DNA from: Leucobacter sp. 7(1) | Lineage (GTDB): Bacteria > Actinomycetota > Actinomycetes > Actinomycetales > Microbacteriaceae | Direction of reading: 5' to 3' | DNA: 64,000 nt | Assembly: GCF_900163635.1 (NCBI RefSeq) | Contig: NZ_FUID01000026.1 | Coordinates: 1 to 64,000, forward strand | Shown: in pieces, positions 25,216 through 34,320 of the stretch | How the letters are laid out: the number at the start of each line of letters is the position of its first letter | Numbering within the stretch: the first letter of the stretch is position 1 | Translations under genes and position numbers: made by a program | Notes under the pieces: generated by a model | Told to the model about the DNA's origin: nothing | What the model saw: only the letters and a program-made list of their open reading frames with translations | Databases searched by the model: none

Positions 25216-27651
25216 ATGATGTTGACGGGGAACCGGGGCCTGACCACCGCGGAAGCGGAACGGCGTTTCGCCGACGGCCAGGGAAACGTGACCCCGAACG
25301 GTTCGAGCCGATCCCTGTGGGAGATCCTCGCGGCGAACGTGTTCACGCTGTTCAACGGAATCGTGTTCGCCGGTTTCGGGGTGCTCCTCGCCCTGGGGCG
25401 CTGGCAAGACGCCCTCTTTGGCCTGCCTGCCCTGTTCAACACCGTGATCGGGGTTGTGCAGGAGTTCAACGCCAAACGTACTCTGGACCGGCTCGCCGTG
25501 CTCAACGCCCCCACTGCCCGCGTGCTCCGCGATGGCATCGCGGTGGAGATCCCGCTGGATCGCGTGGTGCTTGGCGACCTGCTCGTGTTACAAACGGGCG
25601 ACCAGATCACCGCGGACGCCCGCGTCGTCGAGAGCGATCACCAGGGACCCAGTGGGCTGGAGATCGACGAGTCACTCCTCACGGGTGAGTCTGATCCGAT
25701 CCGGAAGCGGCCCGACGACGAGGTGCTGTCGGGGTCGAGCGTCGTGGGAGGCAGCGGCACCGCCGAAGTCGTGCGCGTGGGTGCCGACTCGTATGCAGCG
25801 AAGCTCACCGCAGAAGCGCGTCAGTTCTCGCTCGTGCGCTCCGAGCTGCGCGGCAGTATCGACCGCCTGCTGAAGTGGGTGACCTGGGCGCTGGGGCCGA
25901 TGATTCTGATCGTCGCGAACGGGCAGATGCAGGCGCAGGGCGGCTGGGAGGCCGCGATCGCGAGCGGCCACTGGCGTGAAGCCGTCGTCGGGGCCGTCGC
26001 GGCAGTCATCGCGATGGTGCCGCTCGGGCTTGTGCTTGTGACGAGCATCGCCTTCGCCGTGAGCGGAGTCACACTTGCCCAGCGACAGGTCCTCATCCAA
26101 GAGCTGCCCGCGGTGGAGGGGCTCGCGCGCGTTGACGCACTCTGCCTGGATAAGACAGGCACGCTCACGACCGGGGAAATGGCCTTTGATCGCGCCATCC
26201 CGCTGCGCTCGGTCCCCGGTTGGGATGGCATCCTGGGGCATATGGGCGCGGCCCCGGACGCGAACGGCACGGCGCGCTGCCTGGCTGCTCCGTTCGGCGA
26301 CGCCACCGCCCCGCACGCGCCCGAGGTGATCCCGTTCGACTCCGCGCGCAAGTGGAGCGCGCTCGTGATCGCGGCACCGCTGGATCAGGCGCGCCCGGAC
26401 GCACCCGCCGCCGGGACATGGGTACTGGGGGCTCCGGAGTTCGTACTTGATGCGAAGTTGGATCCACGAGTTGCTGACGCGCTGCGTGAGGCTGGTCGGC
26501 TCGCGGACGCCGGATCACGCACGCTTGTGCTCGCGCACAGCCCGGTTCGCCCCCCGGCGGGTGAACAGCCTGAGCTGCCGGAGGAGCTCCTCCCCGTCGC
26601 GCTGTTGACCTTCCATGAGGAGGTCCGTGAGGATGCCGCCCAGACGCTCCGTTACTTCGCGGAGCAGGGGGTCGACGTGCGCGTCATCTCCGGGGACGAC
26701 CCGCGCACGGTCGCCGCGGTCGCCCGCAAGGTGGGGCTCGACAGCGCAACGGCGCGCGACGCGCGGACGCTCCCCGAGGACCTCGACGAACTCGCCGAGG
26801 TGATGGAGCAGGAGCGCGTATTCGGCCGGGTCACGCCGCGCCAGAAGCTCGACATGGTGCGGGCACTGCAGCGCAAGGGGCACGTCGTTGGAATGACCGG
26901 CGACGGGGTGAACGACGCGCTCGCAATCAAGGAAGCCGATCTTGGCATCGCAATGGATACCGCGGCACAGGCGACAAAGGCGGTCGCGCGACTCGTGCTC
27001 CTCGACGGTCGCTTCGACCGAATGCCGGGCGTTGTTGCCGAGGGGAGGCGCGTCATCTCGAACATCGAGCGCGTCTCGATGCTGTTCCTCACAAAGACGA
27101 CGTACGCCTTTGCCATCGCGGTGGTGTTCGGACTGCTCGCCTGGAGTTTCCCGTTCCTGCCCCGTCAGCTCTCCATCACCGACGGCCTCACGATCGGGAT
27201 CCCCGCGTTTTTCCTTGCGCTGATGCCGAATGCTGCGCGGTACCGCTCAGGATTCCTGAAGCGGTCGCTCGCCTTCGCGATCCCCGCGGGTCTTGTGGTG
27301 ACGCTCGCCATTATCGCCGTTCATATCGGGGCGTCCCGGATCGCGGAGTACAGCGGTATGGAGCTGCAGTCGGCGTCAACGCTGACTCTGGCGGGAATCG
27401 CGCTCTGGGTGCTGGCGGTGCTGGCTCGGCCGATCCACCCGTTCCGGGTGCTGATCGTGGTGGCGATGTACGCCGGTCTCGCGCTTGTCTGGGTCATTCC
27501 CTTCCTCCGCGATTTCTTCCAGGTCACGTGGCTGCCCACCGAGCTGGGGCTGCTGGTCCTCGGAGTCGTCGGTGTTGGCGTTGTGCTCGTCGAGGTGCTG
27601 CGCGCCTGGCACGTGCGCGCAACGCGGCGTGCCGAAGGTGTGCTACAGTAG
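25216..27651 (+). CDS. Cation-transporting P-type ATPase
   Basis: An 811-residue E1-E2 ATPase. TGES (about 156-159) is the actuator motif, Asp312 in DKTGTLT is the phosphorylated residue, and GDGVNDALAIKEADLGIAM is the hinge. About ten membrane spans include a large C-terminal group. There is no N-terminal heavy-metal domain. Size and form suggest the mycobacterial CtpE-like group (calcium). The fourth span reads VPLGLVLV where calcium pumps often have PEGL, so the ion is uncertain. TAAGCT lies 7 bases before the ATG, indicating a leaderless mRNA. Confidence 0.88.
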   Translation: MMLTGNRGLTTAEAERRFADGQGNVTPNGSSRSLWEILAANVFTLFNGIVFAGFGVLLALGRWQDALFGLPALFNTVIGVVQEFNAKRTLDRLAVLNAPTARVLRDGIAVEIPLDRVVLGDLLVLQTGDQITADARVVESDHQGPSGLEIDESLLTGESDPIRKRPDDEVLSGSSVVGGSGTAEVVRVGADSYAAKLTAEARQFSLVRSELRGSIDRLLKWVTWALGPMILIVANGQMQAQGGWEAAIASGHWREAVVGAVAAVIAMVPLGLVLVTSIAFAVSGVTLAQRQVLIQELPAVEGLARVDALCLDKTGTLTTGEMAFDRAIPLRSVPGWDGILGHMGAAPDANGTARCLAAPFGDATAPHAPEVIPFDSARKWSALVIAAPLDQARPDAPAAGTWVLGAPEFVLDAKLDPRVADALREAGRLADAGSRTLVLAHSPVRPPAGEQPELPEELLPVALLTFHEEVREDAAQTLRYFAEQGVDVRVISGDDPRTVAAVARKVGLDSATARDARTLPEDLDELAEVMEQERVFGRVTPRQKLDMVRALQRKGHVVGMTGDGVNDALAIKEADLGIAMDTAAQATKAVARLVLLDGRFDRMPGVVAEGRRVISNIERVSMLFLTKTTYAFAIAVVFGLLAWSFPFLPRQLSITDGLTIGIPAFFLALMPNAARYRSGFLKRSLAFAIPAGLVVTLAIIAVHIGASRIAEYSGMELQSASTLTLAGIALWVLAVLARPIHPFRVLIVVAMYAGLALVWVIPFLRDFFQVTWLPTELGLLVLGVVGVGVVLVEVLRAWHVRATRRAEGVLQ

Positions 27652-27659
27652 TCCCTGGC

Positions 27660-27796
27660 CATAGACCGCCGGTAGGGTCCGCAAGGATCCCGGAACGTCT
27701 GCGAACGCAGAGACCAGCGCAGGTACTGAACTCCTTGAGTGGCGGATTCAATCCCAACTTCTCGAAGCTCCGTGCGTGCGCGCCGGAGCTTTTTTC
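27660..27796 (+). ncRNA. Ribosomal protein L10 leader
   Basis: The leader precedes rplJ and has the look of the L10 leader: a structured region (about 27665-27720), then AACTTCTCGAAGCTCCG and a final stem AAGCTCCG/CGGAGCTT (27765-27791) followed by a T-run. L10-L12 complex binding to this leader gives feedback control of rplJL. The final stem could act as a transcription attenuator. Confidence 0.75.
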
Positions 27797-27868
27797 ATTG
27801 AATTGAGCTCCTGCGGCACGGCCCCCAGGTGGCATCCGCCGCGTGGGTACAACAAGCTAGGGAGCGCC

Positions 27869-28378
27869 ATGGCAACGAAGGACGCTACGGTCGCCGATCT
27901 TCAGCAGAAGTTTGAAGAGTCGAGCGCCGTTCTGCTGACTGAGTACCGCGGTCTCACGGTTGCTCAGCTGCAGGAACTCCGCAACAGCATCCGCGAGCAC
28001 GCGACATACGCTGTGGCGAAGAACACGCTCACCAAGATTGCGGCCAACAACGCCGGAATCACCGCATTCGATGCCGAGCTCGCGGGTCCCTCCGCGCTCG
28101 CTTTCGTTCACGGTGACACCGTCGCGGTCGCAAAGGCACTGCGTGACTTCGCCAAGGCAAACCCTCTTTTGGTGGTGAAGGCGGGCTACTTCGATGGCAA
28201 GCCTCTGACCGCCGCTGAGGTAGGCAAGCTCGCCGATCTCGAGAGCCGTGAGGTGCTGCTGGCTAAGGCCGCAGGCGCCATGCAGGCCTCGCTCGTCGGT
28301 GCAGCTCAGCTGTTCAACGCTCTGCCCGCCAAGGCCGCACGCGGCTTCGGCGCGCTGCAGGAGAAGCAGGACGCGTAA
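27869..28378 (+). CDS. rplJ: 50S ribosomal protein L10
   Basis: A 169-residue L10, base of the ribosomal stalk. The N-terminal globular domain (ATVADLQQKFEESSAVLLTE and YRGLTVAQLQELR) and the C-terminal helix that binds L7/L12 dimers are both present. The ATG follows AGGGAGC. It is cotranscribed with rplL. The usual upstream rplK-rplA pair is not here; a P-type ATPase precedes instead. Confidence 0.96.
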   Translation: MATKDATVADLQQKFEESSAVLLTEYRGLTVAQLQELRNSIREHATYAVAKNTLTKIAANNAGITAFDAELAGPSALAFVHGDTVAVAKALRDFAKANPLLVVKAGYFDGKPLTAAEVGKLADLESREVLLAKAAGAMQASLVGAAQLFNALPAKAARGFGALQEKQDA

Positions 28379-28458
28379 GGATCGGCTCACGCCGTTTCAC
28401 GTATTACACACCCGCCTGAGGCACGCACGTGCGCAGGCAAACATCAAGGAGATACATC

Positions 28459-28836
28459 ATGGCTAAGCTTTCGACTGAAGAGCTGCTCGAGCAGTTCAAG
28501 GGCCTCACCCTCATCGAGCTCTCCGACTTCGTGAAGGCCTTCGAGGAGACCTTCGACGTGTCGGCTGCTGCTCCGGTTGCTGTTGCTGCTGCTCCGGCTG
28601 CTGCTGCTGAAGCTGTCGAGGAGAAGGACGAGTTCGACGTCGTCCTCGAGTCGGCTGGCGACAAGAAGATCCAGGTCATCAAGGTTGTGCGCGAGCTCAC
28701 CGGCCTGGGCCTCGGCGAGGCAAAGGCTCTCGTTGAGGAAGCACCCAAGAACGTGCTCGAGGGCGCGAAGAAGGATGCTGCCGAAGAGGCAAAGGCAAAG
28801 CTCGAAGAGGCAGGCGCGGGCGTCAAGCTCGTCTAA
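28459..28836 (+). CDS. rplL: 50S ribosomal protein L7/L12
   Basis: A 125-residue stalk protein. It has an N-terminal dimerisation domain ([20 protein letters not shown]), an Ala-rich hinge (residues about 36-52) and a C-terminal factor-binding domain ([20 protein letters not shown], then [14 protein letters not shown]). AAGGAG precedes the ATG. A strong terminator follows. Confidence 0.97.
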   Translation: MAKLSTEELLEQFKGLTLIELSDFVKAFEETFDVSAAAPVAVAAAPAAAAEAVEEKDEFDVVLESAGDKKIQVIKVVRELTGLGLGEAKALVEEAPKNVLEGAKKDAAEEAKAKLEEAGAGVKLV

Positions 28837-28857
28837 GTCTTTTCGCTTTCGCGATCA

Positions 28858-28897
28858 CAGGGGGCCGCTCGATCGAGCGGCCCCCTGCTGCGTTTTT
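28858..28897 (+). terminator. rplJL terminator
   Basis: CAGGGGGCCGCTCG and its complement form a long perfect stem (28858-28887), followed by a T-run at 28892-28897. Confidence 0.9.
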
Positions 28898-28907
28898 CGC
28901 CGTGTAG

Positions 28908-30017
28908 TTAGACGGTGAAGCGCACTTCCGCGCCCAGCTCCCCACCACCGGGCATATCATCCCGCCGCAGTACGAGCACCCGCCCGCCGTGCGCAAGAAC
29001 CTGCGCGGCGATGTCATCGACGATGCTGCGGCCGGGGGTGTCTACGCTCGCAACCGCCCCGGATTCTCGATCCAACGTCCCGCTCGGGTGGGCGTCGAGC
29101 GCCACGTACAGCGTGGCCACGGCCCCCGCGATCGCGGAGCGGGCTACGTCGGTGAGATCGGTGACGGCGCGTCCCGAAGCGCGCCGCGTTTCGAATCGAT
29201 CAGCAAGTGCGCTCAATTCCGCGGCATAGTGCGCGTCGAGGATGCAACGCGCGGCCTCGTCGAGATCCGCCGCGCTCCGGTCATCCGGATTGCCCTCGAT
29301 TGAGGTCGGGAGGAGATTTGCCGCCGAAGTGACCGAGCGGAAGGCACCGTCGAGTGGCTGCGTGGTGGCCAGGATCAGCGGATGCGGATTGCCGCGCAAC
29401 GCCGGAATTACCGCGCGATCGACGGCCCGCGCATACGCGAGCAGCCGCGCGGTCTGGCCCTCCGGCCCGTGCAGCCGGCGGCGGTGCGAGTCCACACCGG
29501 GGTCTTCCACGTTGAACGCGTCCAAGAGGTCCGTCGGGAGCTCCGCCACGGGAAGCTCGGTGCCGCGATGGTCGGGCCCGATGGCGATGAGTCGGACCGC
29601 ATTCTGACTCAGCGCAAGCACCGTGGCTTCGTGCGGGAAGGTGAGCGTGCGGAGGATCGGGACGACGCGGAACTGCTCACCCGCGAACCACTCGGTTTCG
29701 AGTTCATTCGGGAGCCTGTAGCTGATTGTGCGTTCCGGGCCCGCGAACACCACAAGACTGTTCGAGAGGTACCGCCACAGGTGGCTGTCATCGTGAAGGT
29801 CGCGGAGCCCCGCCTCGGTGAGGGCGATTTCGGCGGGGTCCCCGCCGATCTCAGTGAGGCGCGCTATTGCCTGCGAGATGAGCGTGCCAAACGTAATGCG
29901 GTTCGCTTCCGCCTCGGTCGTCACCGGCGTCGTCCGCAGGACGATTGTGACGAGATTCGGACGTGACACTGCTGCGAGTTGCTGGATCTCCGAGTGCTGC
30001 GGGATATCAGTGTGCAC
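28908..30017 (-). CDS. BaeRF-family (eRF1-like) protein, probably family 11
   Basis: About 369 residues. The pattern of an N-terminal VTIVLRTTP strand, a central domain with TELPVAELPTDLL, and a C-terminal segment ending GGRVLVLRRDDMPGGGELGA suggests the bacterial archaeo-eukaryotic release factor (BaeRF) group. These are thought to act on ribosomes but mostly lack experimental work. I chose the GTG (VHTDIPQHSE) because AAAGGGG lies 7 bases upstream; a start at 30068 is open. It is convergent with rplL and divergent from the ABC exporter. Confidence 0.65.
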   Translation of the reverse strand: MHTDIPQHSEIQQLAAVSRPNLVTIVLRTTPVTTEAEANRITFGTLISQAIARLTEIGGDPAEIALTEAGLRDLHDDSHLWRYLSNSLVVFAGPERTISYRLPNELETEWFAGEQFRVVPILRTLTFPHEATVLALSQNAVRLIAIGPDHRGTELPVAELPTDLLDAFNVEDPGVDSHRRRLHGPEGQTARLLAYARAVDRAVIPALRGNPHPLILATTQPLDGAFRSVTSAANLLPTSIEGNPDDRSAADLDEAARCILDAHYAAELSALADRFETRRASGRAVTDLTDVARSAIAGAVATLYVALDAHPSGTLDRESGAVASVDTPGRSIVDDIAAQVLAHGGRVLVLRRDDMPGGGELGAEVRFTV

Positions 30018-30326
30018 CGATGGGCCCCTTTCCGTTGTCGCGGCGGGGATCCGTTGCCGTGCCCCCATCGCACCGTGAACCCTCTCCCGGGGCTCCCGGG
30101 AGAGGCCTACCGCCTACTCTGCCTGACGGAGCCGGAAAAAGGAACGGCCAATCGATCAGGGTGTGCGATACGTAACGATGCGTGCCGACTACTGCACGCC
30201 GTCGAACTCCGGGTGTACGCTCGGTTTCACCTGCTGGGGGATGGTATTCTTGCCCACTGCTCTGTCGTGTGCAATCCGCGTTCCCCGCGGGAATCGCGGC
30301 GATCTGTGCCCACTGAAAGGAGCCCT
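30018..30326. promoter_or_regulatory. Divergent control region of baeRF-like and ABC exporter genes
   Basis: This 309-base stretch has no convincing gene. It contains a perfect stem CCTCTCCCGGG/CCCGGGAGAGG at 30081-30105 and an extended -10 box TGGTATTCT (30242-30250) that would give a leader of about 70 bases for the exporter operon. Confidence 0.45.
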
Positions 30327-32063
30327 GTGGCGCTCATCTCTCTGACTTTGCGACATGCAAAGACCTACTGGCCGTTCGTGGCTATGGTGTTGGTGCTCCA
30401 GCTCCTCTCCACGATCGCCGCGCTGTGGCTGCCCAGCCTCAACGCCCAGATCATCGACAAGGGCATCACCCAGGGTGATACCGACTTCATCTGGCGCACG
30501 GGCGGATTCATGCTCATCGTCGCGTTGGGCCAGCTCATTACCGCTGTGGCCGCCGTGTACTTCGGGGCGCGTACCTCGATGGGGATGGGGCGCGACCTGC
30601 GCCGCGAGGTCTACCGCAAGGTTGATTCGCTGAGCACGCTGGAAGCGACGAAGTTTGGCGCGGGAACGCTCATCACCCGCGGCACAAATGATGTCCAGCA
30701 GGTGCAGATGCTCGTGCTGATGACCCTGAACTTCATGGTGTCCGCGCCGATCATGGCGATCGGCGGCGTCATCATGGCACTCCGTGAAGACGCGGGAATG
30801 TCCTGGCTTGTCTGGGCCTCCGTCGCGGTGCTCGCGGTGATCGTGAGCTTCCTCGTGTGGTTGTTGCTGCCGCTGTTTCGGACGATGCAGGATCGCGTGG
30901 ACACGATCAACGGGGTGCTGCGGGAGCAGATCATGGGTATCCGCGTCGTGCGCGCGTTTGTTCGCGAGAACTTCGAAGCGGATCGCTACGAGCGGGCCAA
31001 CCGCGGCATCACTGACGTCTCGGTAAAGGTTGGCAACATCTTTGTGCTGATGTTCCCGGTCATCATGATGGTGCTCCACGTCGCGACGGCAGCGGTGCTG
31101 TGGTTTGGCGGGCATCGGGTCGAGGCAGGCGTGGTGCAGGTAGGCTCGCTCACCGCGTTCCTCCAGTATCTGCTGCAGATCCTGATGGCCGTGATGATGG
31201 GCGTCTTCATGACCATGATGATCCCGCGTGCCGTTGTGTGTGCGGAACGTATTCGTGAGTTGCTCGATACCGAATCGAGCCTGACGTTCCCGGAGGCGGC
31301 GTCGGCGCCGACCCCCGCGGCCGGGCGTATCGAGTTTTCCGGAGTCACGTTTGGGTTCCCCGGGGCCGAACAGCCGGTGATCCGAGACGTCAGCTTTACC
31401 GCTGAGGCCGGGAAGACGACCGCAATCGTCGGGTCGACCGGGGCCGGGAAGACTGTGCTCCTGAACCTCATGCTGCGACTGTACGATCCGCAGCAGGGCA
31501 CGATCACGATCGATGGGAGCCCCGTCTCGGCCCTCACCCGGGGGCAGCTCGCGGAGACGGCGAGCCTGGTGCCGCAGCGACCCTATCTGTTCTCAGGGAC
31601 GATCGGCTCAAATCTCAGGTTCGGCAAGGCGGATGCAACGGAGGACGAGCTCTGGGAGGCGCTGCGCGTGGCGCAGGGCGACGACTTTGTCCGCGAGAAG
31701 GAACTCGGTCTCGAGGAGCCCGTCTCGCAGGGTGGCACGAGCGTGTCTGGTGGGCAGCGCCAGCGCCTATCGATCGCCCGAGCACTCGTCGCCAAGCCGC
31801 GCGTGTACCTGTTCGACGACTCATTCTCTGCGCTCGACGTGGCAACGGACGCGCGCCTGCGGGCCGCGCTTCCCAGCGCGACGGAGGGGGCGACCACGAT
31901 CATCGTGGCACAGCGCGTGTCGACGATCACGGAAGCCGATCAGATTCTCGTGATTGAGGGCGGCGAGATTGTGGGGCGCGGCACTCACGCGCAACTGCTG
32001 GAAACCAGTGAGGTGTACCAGGAGATTGTGCGATCGCAGCTTGAAGAGGCGGAGGCGGCCTAA
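30327..32063 (+). CDS. ABC exporter half-transporter (degenerate ATP site subunit)
   Basis: A 578-residue half-transporter: six membrane spans (about 1-310) and an ATPase domain (about 345-575) with Walker A GSTGAGKT, signature VSGGQRQRL and Walker B VYLFDDSFSALD. The catalytic Glu after Walker B is Asp here, typical of the inactive-site subunit of heterodimeric exporters such as TM287/288. The start is GTG with GAAAGGAG. It overlaps the next gene by one base (TAATG), so the two are made together. Confidence 0.9.
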   Translation: MALISLTLRHAKTYWPFVAMVLVLQLLSTIAALWLPSLNAQIIDKGITQGDTDFIWRTGGFMLIVALGQLITAVAAVYFGARTSMGMGRDLRREVYRKVDSLSTLEATKFGAGTLITRGTNDVQQVQMLVLMTLNFMVSAPIMAIGGVIMALREDAGMSWLVWASVAVLAVIVSFLVWLLLPLFRTMQDRVDTINGVLREQIMGIRVVRAFVRENFEADRYERANRGITDVSVKVGNIFVLMFPVIMMVLHVATAAVLWFGGHRVEAGVVQVGSLTAFLQYLLQILMAVMMGVFMTMMIPRAVVCAERIRELLDTESSLTFPEAASAPTPAAGRIEFSGVTFGFPGAEQPVIRDVSFTAEAGKTTAIVGSTGAGKTVLLNLMLRLYDPQQGTITIDGSPVSALTRGQLAETASLVPQRPYLFSGTIGSNLRFGKADATEDELWEALRVAQGDDFVREKELGLEEPVSQGGTSVSGGQRQRLSIARALVAKPRVYLFDDSFSALDVATDARLRAALPSATEGATTIIVAQRVSTITEADQILVIEGGEIVGRGTHAQLLETSEVYQEIVRSQLEEAEAA

Positions 32064-34132
32064 TGGCGAAATCGGATCGGAAGTCCGCGAAGAAGGCGGC
32101 CGTCGAGGAGTTTGAGCTTCCCGACGATTATCAGCCCGACAATGACGACTGGGGTGGTCAGCCCGCGAAGAAGGCGAAGCACTTCTGGCCTGCCGCGAAG
32201 CGTCTGGTGGGGTTGCTTGCGCCCGAAAAGTGGCTGTTCTCGCTCGTCGTGCTCCTGGTGATTGGCTCGGTCGTACTCACCGTCATTGCCCCGAAGATCC
32301 TGGGTCAGGCGATGGACGTGATCTTCAACGGAATCCTGGGCAAGGATCTCCCCGCCGGCGTGCCGCTTGATCAGATCGTCGCGGCGGCCCGTGCCGCGGG
32401 CGAAGACAGCTATGCGGACATGCTCGAGGGCTCGCAGCTGGTGCCGGGCGAGGGGATCGACTTCGCTCGTCTCGGCCAGCTGATCCTCATCGTGTTGGGC
32501 CTGTACCTTGTCGCATCGTTCCTGATGTGGCTGCAGGGTTTCCTGCTGAACAAGCTTGTCATGCGCGTTGTGTACACACTGCGCCAGGACATTGAAGCGA
32601 AGATCAACAGGCTTCCGCTGAGCTTCTTCGATGGCCGCCAGCGCGGTGATGTGCTCTCCCGGGTGACGAACGACGTGGACAACATCCAGCAGGCACTCCA
32701 GCAAGCGCTTTCGCAGCTCGTACAGTCGCTCCTAATGGTCATCGGTATCACCGCGATGATGTTCGCGGTGTCGTGGCAGCTGGCGTTGCTCGCGCTCGTC
32801 GCACTTCCGCTGTCCGGCATCATCGCCGGCGTGGTTGGCGTCCGCGCGCAGAAGCTCTTTGTGGCGCAGTGGAAGTACACGGGCGATCTGAACGGACACA
32901 TCGAGGAGTCCTTCACTGGGCACGAGCTTGTCCGCATCTTCAACCGGGACACCGAGATGACCGAGGAGTTCGACCGTCGCAATGAGGGGCTGTTCAGCGC
33001 GGCGTACCGCGCCCAGGCGCTGTCGGGCACCATTATGCCCGCGATGCAGTTCGTGCAGTACCTCAGCTACGTGCTCATTGCGGTCGCCGGCGCCCTGCGC
33101 GTCACGGCGGGGCAGATGACTCTCGGTGATGTCACCGCCTTCATCCAGTACTCGCGCGAGTTCGCCCAGCCCATCGGCGAGATGGCGGGCATGGCAAACA
33201 TGCTGCAATCTGGCGTCGCCTCTGCGGAGCGCACCTTTGAGCTGCTCGATGCGGACGAACAGGACCCCGATACCGAAGAGGCATCGCTGCCGGATCGCAC
33301 TGACGGGCACGTTGTATTCGAGGACGTGAGCTTTAGCTACGATCCGGAGCAGCCGCTCATCGAACACCTGTCGCTCGAGGCCAGCCCCGGGCAAACCGTC
33401 GCGATCGTCGGTCCGACCGGCGCGGGCAAGACTACGCTTGTCAACCTCGTCATGCGGTTCTACGAGCTGAACAGTGGTCGGATCCTGCTGGACGGCATCG
33501 ACATCACCCAGCTGTCGCGTGCCGAACTCCGCGGCCACGTCGGCATGGTGCTGCAGGACGCGTGGCTGTTTGAGGGCACCATCCGGGAGAACATCCGGTA
33601 CGGCCGCTTGGACGCGAGCGATGACGAGGTTGTGGCGGCTGCGCAGGCCACGATGGTTGATCGCTTCGTGCGCCAGCTGCCCGAGGGGTATGACACGGTC
33701 ATCACCGAGAACGGCTCTTCGCTCTCGGCAGGTGAGCGACAGCTGCTCACCATTGCCCGCGCGTTCATCGCGCAGCCGTCGTTGCTGATCCTCGACGAGG
33801 CAACCTCGTCCGTGGACACGCGCACCGAGGTGCTTGTGCAGCAGGCAATGAGCGCACTCCGCACGGACCGCACGTCGTTTGTGATCGCGCACCGACTCTC
33901 CACGATCCGCGATGCCGACATGATCCTCATGATGGAGCGTGGGCACATCGTGGAGCAGGGTTCGCACGTCGAGCTGCTCGAGCGGCGCGGTGCGTACTAC
34001 GCGCTGTACCAGGCACAGTTCGCCGGTGAGGTTGACGAGGCTCACGCCGAGGAACTGCTGACGGGGGCGGTGCCGGTGGCGACCACAGGTGCCGTGCCGG
34101 TCGTGGGGGAGTCCGGCGAGGCGGGGCAGTAG
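32063..34132 (+). CDS. ABC exporter half-transporter (catalytic Glu subunit)
   Basis: A 689-residue partner with a long N-terminal Lys-rich tail (about 1-50), six spans interrupted by an extracellular insertion (about 95-135), and an ATPase domain with GPTGAGKTT, LSAGERQLL and LLILDEATSSVD. This subunit keeps the catalytic Glu but has the altered signature LSAGE. The two half-sites are complementary, as in asymmetric multidrug or lipid exporters. The substrate is unknown. Confidence 0.9.
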   Translation: MAKSDRKSAKKAAVEEFELPDDYQPDNDDWGGQPAKKAKHFWPAAKRLVGLLAPEKWLFSLVVLLVIGSVVLTVIAPKILGQAMDVIFNGILGKDLPAGVPLDQIVAAARAAGEDSYADMLEGSQLVPGEGIDFARLGQLILIVLGLYLVASFLMWLQGFLLNKLVMRVVYTLRQDIEAKINRLPLSFFDGRQRGDVLSRVTNDVDNIQQALQQALSQLVQSLLMVIGITAMMFAVSWQLALLALVALPLSGIIAGVVGVRAQKLFVAQWKYTGDLNGHIEESFTGHELVRIFNRDTEMTEEFDRRNEGLFSAAYRAQALSGTIMPAMQFVQYLSYVLIAVAGALRVTAGQMTLGDVTAFIQYSREFAQPIGEMAGMANMLQSGVASAERTFELLDADEQDPDTEEASLPDRTDGHVVFEDVSFSYDPEQPLIEHLSLEASPGQTVAIVGPTGAGKTTLVNLVMRFYELNSGRILLDGIDITQLSRAELRGHVGMVLQDAWLFEGTIRENIRYGRLDASDDEVVAAAQATMVDRFVRQLPEGYDTVITENGSSLSAGERQLLTIARAFIAQPSLLILDEATSSVDTRTEVLVQQAMSALRTDRTSFVIAHRLSTIRDADMILMMERGHIVEQGSHVELLERRGAYYALYQAQFAGEVDEAHAEELLTGAVPVATTGAVPVVGESGEAGQ

Positions 34133-34156
34133 CCCGTGTGAGCGACCGGGATCCGG

Positions 34157-34200
34157 AGCGCCCCGCATGACACGCGTCATGCGGGGCGCTCCGCCTGTTT
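34157..34200 (+). terminator. Terminator of the ABC exporter operon
   Basis: A 15-bp perfect stem (AGCGCCCCGCATGAC with its complement at 34176-34190), then CCGCCTGTTT. Confidence 0.8.
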
Positions 34201-34320
34201 GGCAGCGCACAAGTGTCCAGAAAGTAAAGACTCGCGTTAATGTTGGACGCCGTCCCAAACTTTCAGTAGTCTCGGTACGTTACATCAGAGTTGATACCCC
34301 TGAACTGAGAGGTGGGCCAC

